Below are positions 44,735 through 53,232 of a DNA stretch of 56,953 nucleotides, piece after piece; the stretch's first letter is position 1; the number at the start of each line of letters is the position of its first letter. Source of the DNA: Lentzea tibetensis. Lineage in GTDB: Bacteria > Actinomycetota > Actinomycetes > Mycobacteriales > Pseudonocardiaceae. The translations under genes and the position numbers were made by a program. The notes beneath the pieces are model-generated. The model was given only the letters and a program-made list of their open reading frames with translations. It searched no databases and was not told where the DNA came from. The stretch is taken from contig NZ_VOBR01000027.1 of NCBI RefSeq assembly GCF_007845675.1, positions 21,031-77,983 of the forward strand, read 5' to 3'.

Positions 44735-46009
44735 ATGCCTCTGACGGTCGCTGAACTGGCTCGTGACCTGCGGTTGCCGGTCCACGCGGGCGACCTGGCG
44801 CGCCGGATCGGCTGGGTGCACGGCACCGAGCTGGCCGACCCGACGCCGTTCCTCGAGGGCGGCGAGCTGCTGCTCACCACCGGACTCGCGCTGGATGACT
44901 TCGACGGTTACGTCGAACGCCTCGTGGCGGCGGGCGTGGTGGGGCTCGGGTTCGGGACGGGGCTGAGCCACGCGACCGTGCCCGAGTCGCTGATGTCGGC
45001 AGCGGAGGAGGCGGGGCTCGCGCTGCTGGAGGTGCCCCGCAAGGTGCCGTTCATCGCGATCAGCAAGGCCGTGTCGCGGGCACTCGCGAAGGACGACTAC
45101 GCCGCGCTGACCAGGACCAGCGAGGCGCAGCGCGCGTTGACCAGGGCCGCGGTGCGGTCGGACGGCGTCGCGGCGACCGTGCGCAGGCTGGGGCAGTGGG
45201 TCGACGGCTGGGTGGTGCTGCTCGACGCGGCGGGCGTCCAGACCCACGGAGCGCGGGTGCCGCCGCCGATGGGCCCGGAGATCGCCCGGCTGCGCGCGGC
45301 GGGCGGGCTCGCGAGCGCCGCGTTCGAGATCGACGGGCAGCACGTGTTCCTGCAGCTGCTCGGTTCCAAGGCGCGCGGCTTCCTCGCGGTGGGCACGCGG
45401 AGTCCGCTCGACCCGGCCGACCGCAGCATCGTGAACACCGCCGCCTCGCTGCTGGCGCTGGCACTCGCGCAGAGCGACGCGGTCGATGCCGCGCAACGGT
45501 CTTTGCGCACCGCCGAGTTCCGGCTGATGCTGGCCGGGCACCCCGGCCCGCCCGGACCGTTCCGCGTGTTCCTCACCGACGCGCCACCGGACGGCGACGT
45601 CTTCTGGGCGGAGGTCGGCGGGGACGTGGTCGTACTCGCCTCGTCGCTCGACGACTACATCGCCGCTTCGTCGATGACGACCGAGGTGGCCGCCGGCTAC
45701 CGGGAAGCCTTGCGCGCCAGGGATGCCCGCGTGCGGACGTTCGAGGACCTGGCCGGCGCCGGACTCATGTCGCGCGTGCGGGATCCCGCCGCGTTCGCCC
45801 AAGCGTTGTTGCGGCCGCTGGACGAGCAGACGCGCGAGTCGCTGCGGGTGTGGCTGGGCCAGCACGGCCAGTGGGACCCGGCCGCGGCACGACTCGGCGT
45901 GCACCGGCACACGCTGCGGAACCGGATCCGGCGCGCCGAGGAGCTGCTGGGCCGTTCGCTCGACTCGCCGGGCGCGCGGGCCGAGCTCTGGCTGGCGCTG
46001 AACGTCTAG
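44735..46009 (+). CDS. PucR-family transcriptional regulator
   Basis: A 424-residue protein from ATG 44735. The N-terminal PucR domain (PLTVAELARDLRLPVHAGDLARRIGWVHGTELADPTPFLEGGELLLTTG) is complete. The C-terminal HTH_30 is AARLGVHRHTLRNRIRRAEELLG (about 390-412). PucR-type proteins activate catabolic genes in response to the substrate. The divergent arrangement makes it the likely regulator of gabT-ALDH. Stops of this gene and the intradiol gene overlap at CTAG. Confidence 0.92.
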   Translation: MPLTVAELARDLRLPVHAGDLARRIGWVHGTELADPTPFLEGGELLLTTGLALDDFDGYVERLVAAGVVGLGFGTGLSHATVPESLMSAAEEAGLALLEVPRKVPFIAISKAVSRALAKDDYAALTRTSEAQRALTRAAVRSDGVAATVRRLGQWVDGWVVLLDAAGVQTHGARVPPPMGPEIARLRAAGGLASAAFEIDGQHVFLQLLGSKARGFLAVGTRSPLDPADRSIVNTAASLLALALAQSDAVDAAQRSLRTAEFRLMLAGHPGPPGPFRVFLTDAPPDGDVFWAEVGGDVVVLASSLDDYIAASSMTTEVAAGYREALRARDARVRTFEDLAGAGLMSRVRDPAAFAQALLRPLDEQTRESLRVWLGQHGQWDPAAARLGVHRHTLRNRIRRAEELLGRSLDSPGARAELWLALNV

Positions 46010-46809
46010 ACGGGCACGGAAAGCGTTGCGGTGTAACCGGAGCCGACGTCGCCCGAGATCGCGGCGAGCTGCTGGTCGTGACCGTCGCGGAACACCATGT
46101 CGCTGTCCAGGCTGGTGCGGGACATGTTGCTGACGCTCTGCGTGTACCCGGTGGTGCCGTAGACCTCCTTGCTGGTCTTCTCGGGCAGCGCGAGCTGCGA
46201 CGTGGTGATCTTGTTGCCCGCCTTGGTCGCCTCGGCGAGGCTCGGGTACACCTCGAAGTGGACGTGCGGCCAGCGCCCCGAGTAGGCGGCGGGGAAGATG
46301 CTGGTGAAGGTGACCTTGCCGGACGCGTCCGCCTCCTGCACGCCGCGCAGGTAGTTCTCGGACGTGACGCCCTGCGAGTACATCGAGTACTTGCCGTCGA
46401 TGTCGCAGTGCCACAGGTACACCGCCGCGCCCGCGTAGGGCTTGCAGCCGTTGCCGGAGTCCTGGACGGTCAGCTCGATCTTCAGCGGCACGCCCTCCGC
46501 CGTGCGCGAGCCGGAGCCGAAGCTGGTGCGGATGTCGCCGCGCACGATGCCGCTCTCGGTGAGGATGTTCGGCCCGTTCGAGCCGTCACCGGGGTACGGG
46601 CCCGCGGTCTCCTCCGGGATCGGTGACGCGCACGTGGTGGTGCCATCAGCGGACGTGGTGGTCGTGGTGGTGGCCGACGAGCCCGACGTGCTGGGGGAGG
46701 CGCACGCGACGAGCGTCGTCAGCCCGGCCCCGCCGATCAGCGTCAGCGCGCGCCTGCGGTTCAGCGTGGCGAGGTCGAACTGGAGGCCCATGTCGTGGAG
46801 TTCGGTCAT
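46006..46809 (-). CDS. lipoprotein of the intradiol ring-cleavage dioxygenase family
   Basis: From ATG 46809 the product has 267 residues. An Arg-rich start (LNRRRALTLIGG) and lipobox LVAC give a Tat-type lipoprotein signal, then a Ser/Thr-rich linker (TSGSSATTTTTTSADG). The dioxygenase beta-sandwich shows EETAGPYPGDGS, GAAVYLWHCDIDGKYSMY (Tyr ligand candidates) and GRWPHVHFEVYP (His-x-His ligands). Catechol dioxygenases are cytoplasmic; exported members of this kind are widespread in actinomycetes and their substrate is unclear. It could act on plant phenolics near the pectin genes. Confidence 0.85.
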   Translation of the reverse strand: MTELHDMGLQFDLATLNRRRALTLIGGAGLTTLVACASPSTSGSSATTTTTTSADGTTTCASPIPEETAGPYPGDGSNGPNILTESGIVRGDIRTSFGSGSRTAEGVPLKIELTVQDSGNGCKPYAGAAVYLWHCDIDGKYSMYSQGVTSENYLRGVQEADASGKVTFTSIFPAAYSGRWPHVHFEVYPSLAEATKAGNKITTSQLALPEKTSKEVYGTTGYTQSVSNMSRTSLDSDMVFRDGHDQQLAAISGDVGSGYTATLSVPV

Positions 46810-46868
46810 GGGACCCAATGTGCGCCGGAATGCTGTGAGCCGCCTGTGGAGGAGCTGTACGTGGAACG

Positions 46869-46904
46869 GGTCGTGAGTGGCCGTCACAGCGACCACTCAC
46901 GACC
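46869..46904 (-). terminator. terminator of the GH28-GH28-GH31 operon
   Basis: GGTCGTGAGTGG and CCACTCACGACC form a perfect 12-bp stem with a 12-base loop just after the GH31 stop (minus strand). Confidence 0.75.
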
Positions 46905-46909
46905 TTCGA

Positions 46910-49297
46910 TCAGGCCAGGGTGAGGACCACCGTGCTGTGCCCGTTTCGGGGTTTGAGCTTCAGCACGGTGCCGCCGAACGAGCCCGCGCCCGCATGCGCC
47001 GTCCAGCCCGTTTCCTGACCTCGCAGCTGCTCGAGCGACGACGACGCGAGGGGCGTCCCGTCGACGAGCACCTGCTTCACACCACCCGGCACCAGCAGCT
47101 GGGACTCGTCGGGAGCCCCGCGCAGCGTCAGCACCAGGTGCTTGCCGTAGCGCGCCGACCTCAGCGTGCCGCCGTGCGGACTGGTGTACGAGCCGTTGCT
47201 GTCCGGCGACACGAGCCAGCCCGCGCGGTCGCGGCGGTCCAGGTCGTTGACGCCCCACGGCTTCGCCCACACGTCCGGCGTGCGGAAGTTCAGCGGGGTT
47301 GCCGCGGAAGCGCGCAGGTACAACGGGAACTCGTCCAAAGTGGACATCCGCGTGATCTTGCGGCCACCGGTGACCGTGGTCCCGGCGAACAGGTCCACCC
47401 ACTTGCCCGGCGGCAGCCACACGTCCACCGGCGTCGGCTGGCCCGCGGCGCCGTCGGCCTCCGCGCGGTCCGCCGTCACCGGTGCTGCCAGCAGGTCCGG
47501 GCCGACCATGAACTGCTGGTCGGCCGCCCACGCCTCCTCGGAAGCGGGGTACTGGAACGCCATCGGCTGCGTGATCGGCGTGCCGTCGCGGTGTGCCGTC
47601 CGCGCCTGCTGGTACAGGTACGGGAACAGCTCGTAGTGCAGCACGGCCGCGCGCCGGAACCGCTCGAAGGTCGCCGCGTCGTACACCCACGGCGTCGAGT
47701 TGCGGCCCGAGCTGCCGACCTGGAACACCGGCGACACCGCGGACATCTGCGACCACCGCACGAACAGCGACTCCGACGGACCGCCGCCGAGGTTGCGGTA
47801 GCCGCCGGTGTCCGAGCCCTGCACCGGGTGGCCACTGATGTACGAGTTGATGCCGCGCCGGGTGCTCAGCCGCAGGCCGTCGAAGCTCATGTCCGCGTCG
47901 GCCTGCCAGAAGCCGCGCAACACGGTCGGCATGCCGTCACCGCCCGCGCGGAACAACGTCGTGTAGTTGTCGCCGTGCACCTTGCGCAGCATCTTCACCA
48001 CGGACTCGGCGTACAGCTGCGGGTACTGGTTGTGGATCAACGTGCCAGGCCCGCCGGCGAACGTCGTCTCCTCGAAGTTGTGCTCCTCGCCCCGGTCGCC
48101 CTTGACCATGTTGACGCCCATCCGGAACACGGACTCGAGCCGTGCCTCGTAGTGCGCCCGCGCCACCGGGTTCGTGAGGTCGATGTCCCACACGTTGGTG
48201 CGGTCGGACTGCGCGAACGAGCCTGCCGGGTAGTCGTGCGGGCACTCCTTGCCGTCCGAGGCCTTCGACAGGAACGGTGCCACCCACACGCCCAGGTTCA
48301 CGCCGCGCGACTTCATCCAGTTGATCGTCGCCTGCGCGTCCGGGTACATCGTCTTGTCGAACTTCAACGCGCCGATGCACGCGTACGTCGGCCGGGCGCC
48401 TTCCGGGCCCTGCTCCCACGGGTTGTCGACCCACAGCGTGTCCAGCGGCACGCCCCGCTGCTGGAACTGCGTGACGTCCTCGACGACCTCGTCGGAGTGG
48501 TTGTACTTGTCCCGCCACTTCGTCAGCGCGAACTGGCGCGCGGGCGGCAGCGTCGGCGTGCCGACCTTCTTGAAGTAGGCGGCGTTCACCTTCGCCGGCG
48601 AGCCCGAGTAGACCTCGTAGTCCAGCCGGTTCGTCTTGAAGCACAGCTGGATCCGGTCCGGCACACCGTATTTCACCGGGCACGGCGCGGGCTTGTCGTC
48701 GCAGTGCGTGTCCGCCGCGGCACCGGGGAACGCGGTCCGCCCGATCGCCTTGGTGTCGGCGTAGACGCCGTAGCCCTTGCTGGAGGTGAAGAAGGTGCTC
48801 GGCGCGCCGTTCTTGTTGCACCTGCCGAAGTTCGACGCGCCGACGAACACCGCCTTGTTCAGCAGCACCTTGCCGCGCAGGTCGATGAACATGGTGTGCG
48901 CGCCGCCGCCGAGGAAGTGCTCGTCGAGCGATCCGGTCAGGTTCGAGAACACCTGTGAGACACCCGTGTCCGGGCGCAACGCCGTGCTGACCCGCAGCCC
49001 GCGCTCGGTGCGGGTCACCACGACGTCCGCGCTGCGTCCGGGTTCCGTGGTGGCCACGACGTACTTGACGCCGTGGGGAACCCGTTGCCGCGAAACGAGG
49101 TTCGTCAGCTGGTGTTCCGTGCCGTCGGTCAGCCGGTAGCCGGACTCGCGTTGCCCGTTCAGCACCTTCCGGTCTTTGAAATCGAGCTGGAACGGCGCCT
49201 TCCGCACGTCCCAGCCGAGTCCGTCACCGGCCAGCGCGGTCGGCGGAGCGACGACGAGTCCAGCGGCGATCAGTGCCAGCGCGAGCAACCGCCTCAT
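46910..49297 (-). CDS. secreted GH31 alpha-glycosidase
   Basis: A 795-residue protein with a Sec signal (LLALALIAAGLVVAPPTALAG). A beta-sandwich N-domain is followed by the GH31 barrel: ARQFALTKWRDKYN, DTLWVDNPWE, GVNLGVWVAPFLSK, MVKGDRGEE (nucleophile Asp, K-x-D-x-G-E type as in YicI) and FWQADADMSFDG (candidate acid/base Asp), then SGHPVQGSDTGGYR. The KxDxGE form groups with alpha-xylosidase/alpha-glucosidase-like bacterial members. Specificity is not readable; in context a side-chain alpha-glycosidase of plant polysaccharide is likely. Its ATG overlaps the GH28 stop (ATGA). Confidence 0.88.
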   Translation of the reverse strand: MRRLLALALIAAGLVVAPPTALAGDGLGWDVRKAPFQLDFKDRKVLNGQRESGYRLTDGTEHQLTNLVSRQRVPHGVKYVVATTEPGRSADVVVTRTERGLRVSTALRPDTGVSQVFSNLTGSLDEHFLGGGAHTMFIDLRGKVLLNKAVFVGASNFGRCNKNGAPSTFFTSSKGYGVYADTKAIGRTAFPGAAADTHCDDKPAPCPVKYGVPDRIQLCFKTNRLDYEVYSGSPAKVNAAYFKKVGTPTLPPARQFALTKWRDKYNHSDEVVEDVTQFQQRGVPLDTLWVDNPWEQGPEGARPTYACIGALKFDKTMYPDAQATINWMKSRGVNLGVWVAPFLSKASDGKECPHDYPAGSFAQSDRTNVWDIDLTNPVARAHYEARLESVFRMGVNMVKGDRGEEHNFEETTFAGGPGTLIHNQYPQLYAESVVKMLRKVHGDNYTTLFRAGGDGMPTVLRGFWQADADMSFDGLRLSTRRGINSYISGHPVQGSDTGGYRNLGGGPSESLFVRWSQMSAVSPVFQVGSSGRNSTPWVYDAATFERFRRAAVLHYELFPYLYQQARTAHRDGTPITQPMAFQYPASEEAWAADQQFMVGPDLLAAPVTADRAEADGAAGQPTPVDVWLPPGKWVDLFAGTTVTGGRKITRMSTLDEFPLYLRASAATPLNFRTPDVWAKPWGVNDLDRRDRAGWLVSPDSNGSYTSPHGGTLRSARYGKHLVLTLRGAPDESQLLVPGGVKQVLVDGTPLASSSLEQLRGQETGWTAHAGAGSFGGTVLKLKPRNGHSTVVLTLA

Positions 49298-50670
49298 GCG
49301 GGCTTCCCGTTGATCGTCGTGTTCCGGAACACCAGGTTGTCGGTCTGCTCGACGAGGTTCAGCTCGGTGATGTTCGCGAAGGTGCTGTTGGAGATCGTCA
49401 CGTTGCGGATGTGGCTCTGCTCGAAGCCCTTGAAGAAGGCCGCGATCCGCCCGCCGTCGATCACCATGCCGTCCACGGTGACGTTGTTGATCTGCGGGAA
49501 GTGCCCCTTGGTGCCACCGTTCTGGTAGAACATCGACACGAACAGGATCTCGCGTTCGACACCCCAGCCCTTGAAGTTCTTCAGGTGGATGTTGTCGACG
49601 ACGCCGCCGCGGTCCTGGTTGGTCTTGATGTAGAGCGCGTGCTTGATCGGGTAGCGGCCGGGGAAGTCCGGCGAGTTGATGACGCAGTCCCGCGCGAAGA
49701 TCTTCGAGACACCACCGGACATCTCACTGCCGATGGTGATGCCACCCCAGCGGCCGGAGAACTTGCACCGCTCCACGACAACGTGGGTGGTCGGGATGCC
49801 GACCCGCCGTCCGTCCGCATCCCGACCGGACTTCGCCACAACGCAGTCGTCGTTCGTGTTGAAGCGAGAGTCAGCCACGTACGCGTAGCTGCACGAGTCG
49901 AGGTCGACGCCGTCGCCCTGCGAGTTCGTGCTGTACACCTCGATGTTGCGAATGGTGATGTTCCGCGAGAACACCATGTGCACCGACCACATGGCCGGGT
50001 TCTTGATGAAGACGTCGGAGATGAGGATGTTGCGGCACCGGAAGAACTGGATCATGTTGGGGCGCAGGTTCTTGCCCGTGCCCATGATCCGCTGCTCGAC
50101 CGGGACGCCGTCCTCGCCCATCTTGCGCAGCTCCGGTGTCGCTCCCGCGCCCCACGAAGACCACTTGCCGCTCGGCGCGTCACCGTCGATCGTGCCGGGA
50201 CCGGTGATCGCGATGTCGTGCTGCTCGAAGGCGTAGATGAACGCCTGGTAGTTGTAGCAGAGCGTGCCTTCCCAGCGGGTCAGCACGAGCGGCAGGTAGT
50301 CGTTCGGGTCGGTGCTGAACTTCAGCGTCGCGTCCTTCGCGACGTGGAGCTCCACATTGGACAGCATGCGGATGCCGCCGGTGAGGAACGTGCCCGCGGG
50401 AATCACAACACGTCCCCCACCGGCCCGGTGACACGCCGAGATGGCGTGGTGGAACGCGGTGGTGTTCTTGGTGACCCCGTCGCCCTTGGCGCCGTAGTCG
50501 GTGACGAGGAAGTCCTTCCTGCGGAACGTCGGGGGGCGGATGCGCGCCTTGATCAGCGGCACCTCGCACCACGGGTCCAGCGGGGCGGCCTCGCTGATGC
50601 CGGGAGTGAGCAGGACTCCGGCGGTGGTGAGACCGGTCAGGCTCGCGAAATCACGACGGGACAAGGGCAC
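49294..50670 (-). CDS. Tat-exported GH28 polygalacturonase/rhamnogalacturonan hydrolase (second in operon)
   Basis: A 458-residue right-handed beta-helix enzyme with a Tat signal (SRRDFASLTGL). The N-terminal YGAKGDGVTKNTTAFHHAI is the usual GH28 opening. Catalytic positions: SQGDGVDLDS (Asp about 253, for NTDG) and NTNDDCVVAKSGRD (Asp 274, 275, for GDDC). The GHG motif normally before SIGS is GRWGG (about 306-310), and the R-I-K site reads YIKT. Loss of the GHG His is unusual for polygalacturonases and hints at different subsites, perhaps an exo- or rhamnogalacturonan-type enzyme. 10 bases separate it from the first GH28. Confidence 0.87.
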   Translation of the reverse strand: MPLSRRDFASLTGLTTAGVLLTPGISEAAPLDPWCEVPLIKARIRPPTFRRKDFLVTDYGAKGDGVTKNTTAFHHAISACHRAGGGRVVIPAGTFLTGGIRMLSNVELHVAKDATLKFSTDPNDYLPLVLTRWEGTLCYNYQAFIYAFEQHDIAITGPGTIDGDAPSGKWSSWGAGATPELRKMGEDGVPVEQRIMGTGKNLRPNMIQFFRCRNILISDVFIKNPAMWSVHMVFSRNITIRNIEVYSTNSQGDGVDLDSCSYAYVADSRFNTNDDCVVAKSGRDADGRRVGIPTTHVVVERCKFSGRWGGITIGSEMSGGVSKIFARDCVINSPDFPGRYPIKHALYIKTNQDRGGVVDNIHLKNFKGWGVEREILFVSMFYQNGGTKGHFPQINNVTVDGMVIDGGRIAAFFKGFEQSHIRNVTISNSTFANITELNLVEQTDNLVFRNTTINGKPA

Positions 50671-50680
50671 CGGGGGCTCC

Positions 50681-52126
50681 TCAGGCGGGCTTGCCGTTGA
50701 TTGTGACGTTCGTGAAGGTCGTGCCGTCGGCGTTCTTCACCGATGGCTTGGCGGTGGTCACGCTGGTGAACGTGCTGTTGGAGATCGCCACGTTCTTGAT
50801 GTGCGACTCGGACAGCCCGTCGAGCGTCACGGCGGTCTTCTTGACGCCGTTGACGGTGAAGTTCTCGGCGGTGATGTTCTGCACCTTGGGGTTCACGATC
50901 GGGCCGTAGCCGGGGCCGGTGAGGCTGTAGTTCAGCGTCACCATGATCGCCTCGCGGTCCACGTCGGTCGCCTTGATGCGCCGAGCGTGGATGTTCTCGA
51001 CGGTGCCGCCGCGCCGCTTGTTCGTCTTGATGTACAGGACGTGGAACGGCTTGTAGCTGGAGCCCTTCTTGACCGTGCAGTCCTGGAAGAAGACGTTGCG
51101 CACGCCGCCGGACATCTCGCTGCCGACCGTGAGCGCGCCCCAGCGGCCCTCGAACGAGCAGTTGTCGATGACGATGTTCTCGCTGGCCACGCCGACCCGG
51201 CGGCCGTCGATGTCACGGCCTGCCTTGATCGCGATGCCGTCGTCGCCGCAGTCGAAGCGGCAGCCGGTGATGTGCACGTACTGGCTGGCCTCGGGGTCGC
51301 AGCCGTCGACCATGGCGCCGCGGCTGTAGACGAAGACGTTGCGCACGGTCACGTTCGTGGACAGCACCGGGTGGATGTTCCACATCGCGGAGTTCTTGAG
51401 GTTGACGCCCTCGACGAGGATGTTCTTGCACTCGTAGAGCGTCACCATGTTGGGCTTGAGGAAGTGGCCCATGCCGAACTTGCGGTCGGCGATCGGCTTG
51501 TTCTCCACCGCCCACTTCTGCAGCTGCTCCCAGTCGGGCTGGCGCTTGCCGTCGTAGCCGAACCAGGGTCCGGACGAGGCCTGGCCGTCGATCGTGCCGG
51601 AGCCGGTGATCGCGATGTTGTCGGCCTTGCGGGCGTAGATGAACGACGAGAAGTTCATGCACTCGATGCCCTGCCAGCGCGTGAACACCATCGGGAAGTC
51701 CTTGGCGTCGGTGCTGAACTTGATCGTCGCGCCTTGCGAGACGACCAGGTTCACATTGCTGAGCAACGTGATCGCACCGGTCAGGAAGCTGCCGGCTGGG
51801 ACGACGACCTGGCCGCCGCCCGCCTTGTTGCAGGCCTCGATGGCTTTGCGGAACGCATCGGTGTTCTTCGTCTTGCCGTCGCCCTTGGCGCCGTAAGCGG
51901 TGATGTCGAACTTGGCGTCCGGGAATGTCGGAGGCTTGATCTTCGCGAGGATCTCCGGCACCGCGTCCCACGGGGACGCAGCAGCCTGAACAGGGGTTTC
52001 AGCAGGTGCGGGTGCTGCTGGTGCCGCGAGCGCCGGGGCTTCGAGGAGGGAGCTGGAGAGCAGTGTCGCTCCTGCCGCGACACCGGTGACCTTGATGAAG
52101 TCGCGACGCGAGTGGTCAGTCGCCAT
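50681..52126 (-). CDS. Tat-exported GH28 polygalacturonase/rhamnogalacturonan hydrolase (first in operon)
   Basis: A 481-residue paralogue of the next gene, from ATG 52126 (AAGGACGG upstream). Tat signal SRRDFIKVTGVAAGA, then an Ala/Pro linker to about residue 50. GH28 motifs: YGAKGDGKTKNTDAFRKAI, MVDGCDPEAS (Asp about 274), CGDDGIAIKAGRD (Asp 295, 296), GRWGALTVGSEMSGGV (GHG replaced by GRWG as in the paralogue) and LYIKTN. Both copies share the VGSEMSGGVRN/K pattern, so they arose by tandem duplication. It heads the operon; a perfect inverted repeat lies upstream. Confidence 0.9.
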   Translation of the reverse strand: MATDHSRRDFIKVTGVAAGATLLSSSLLEAPALAAPAAPAPAETPVQAAASPWDAVPEILAKIKPPTFPDAKFDITAYGAKGDGKTKNTDAFRKAIEACNKAGGGQVVVPAGSFLTGAITLLSNVNLVVSQGATIKFSTDAKDFPMVFTRWQGIECMNFSSFIYARKADNIAITGSGTIDGQASSGPWFGYDGKRQPDWEQLQKWAVENKPIADRKFGMGHFLKPNMVTLYECKNILVEGVNLKNSAMWNIHPVLSTNVTVRNVFVYSRGAMVDGCDPEASQYVHITGCRFDCGDDGIAIKAGRDIDGRRVGVASENIVIDNCSFEGRWGALTVGSEMSGGVRNVFFQDCTVKKGSSYKPFHVLYIKTNKRRGGTVENIHARRIKATDVDREAIMVTLNYSLTGPGYGPIVNPKVQNITAENFTVNGVKKTAVTLDGLSESHIKNVAISNSTFTSVTTAKPSVKNADGTTFTNVTINGKPA

Positions 52127-52185
52127 GAGCCGTCCTTTCGCCACAAACGGCGTGCGGGTGTTACACGTGCGGCGGCGGCGGCGTA

Positions 52186-52204
52186 AAAAGGTTGAAAACC
52201 TTTT
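52186..52204. promoter_or_regulatory. operator-like palindrome between GH28 operon and regulator
   Basis: AAAAGGTT-GAA-AACCTTTT is a perfect 8+8 palindrome, AT-rich in otherwise very GC-rich DNA, 60 bases upstream of the GH28 start and 69 bases upstream of the divergent regulator gene. It could be the binding site of that regulator or of a LacI protein. Confidence 0.7.
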
Positions 52205-52272
52205 CACCGTGAAGGTCTACACCTGGTTTTGGCCCCGAGTCAACCGCTGGGAGCGGTCGGCATACTGACCTG

Positions 52273-53232
52273 ATGCTCGGCGTCATCGGCCTGCGTCCCG
52301 CAGAGCAGAGGGTCTACGAGGTCCTGGTCGAGAGCCGGCCGAGGACGCTGGTGGAGCTCCAGCGCACGCTGGGGCTGTCCGTCCAGCAGCTGCGCCCGGT
52401 GCTCCGGTCGTTGCGCGCCAAGGGGTTGGTGACCAGGTCAGGGCCTCGCTACGGCGCCGTCGCGCCGGACGTCGCGCTGAGCGTGCTGTTCCTGCACCGC
52501 GAGGAGGAGCTGCGGCAGGCCCGCGGGCACGCCGCGGTGCTCCAGGAGCGGTACCGGGCGGTCGTCGGCGGCAACGCGGGGGACCTGGTCGAGGTCGTGC
52601 ACGGCACCGAGGCCATCTCACGGCGCGTCGACCTGGTCATCCGCAGCGCGCACGACGAGGTGCGGTTCGTCGACAAGCCGCCGTACGCGCGGCAGCCGAG
52701 CACGCTGCACCCGGCCGAACGCGACCTGCTCGAGCGGGGTGTGCGGTTCCGCGGCATCTACGAGCGCTCGGCGCTCGACCTGCACGACCTGCGCGCCGAC
52801 GTGGAGGCCGGGGTGACGCTGGGCGAGGAGGCGCGGGTGCTGGTCGACGTGCCGACCAAGATGGTGCTCGCCGACTCGCACCTGGGGATCATGCCGCTGC
52901 GCACCACGCCTGCCGCACTGGAGAGCGCGGTGGTCGTGCACCCGTCGGCGCTGCTCGACGCGCTGGGCGCGTTGTTCACGACGCTGTGGAGCCGGGCCGT
53001 GCCGCTGGCGGTGACGACCTCGGACGAGCCGGCCGGGCTGTCGGAGGAGGACGCCCGGCTGCTGGCGCTGCTGACCACGGGCCTGCCGGATCGCAGCATC
53101 GCGAAGCAGCTCGGCCTGTCGTACCGCACCTACCAGCGCCGTCTGCACGGGCTGATGACGTTGCTGGGCGCGGAGACCCGCTTCCAGGCGGGCCTCCGCG
53201 CCGCGGCGAGAGGCTGGGTGTCCCTCAGCTGA
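52273..53232 (+). CDS. TrmB-like/LuxR-type regulator
   Basis: A 319-residue protein. The N-terminus is a TrmB-type winged helix (LRPAEQRVYEVLVESRPRTLVELQRTLGLSVQQLRPVLRSL). The middle holds a helical and phospholipase-D-like fold (VEVVHGTEAISRRVDLVIRSAHDEVRFVDKPPY). The C-terminus is a LuxR-like HTH (EDARLLALLTTGLPDRSIAKQLGLSYRTYQRRLHGLMTLLGA). Regulators of this two-HTH type are common in actinomycetes. Divergent placement suggests control of the GH28-GH31 operon. It converges with the S8 peptidase, stops overlapping by 8 bases. Confidence 0.88.
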   Translation: MLGVIGLRPAEQRVYEVLVESRPRTLVELQRTLGLSVQQLRPVLRSLRAKGLVTRSGPRYGAVAPDVALSVLFLHREEELRQARGHAAVLQERYRAVVGGNAGDLVEVVHGTEAISRRVDLVIRSAHDEVRFVDKPPYARQPSTLHPAERDLLERGVRFRGIYERSALDLHDLRADVEAGVTLGEEARVLVDVPTKMVLADSHLGIMPLRTTPAALESAVVVHPSALLDALGALFTTLWSRAVPLAVTTSDEPAGLSEEDARLLALLTTGLPDRSIAKQLGLSYRTYQRRLHGLMTLLGAETRFQAGLRAAARGWVSLS

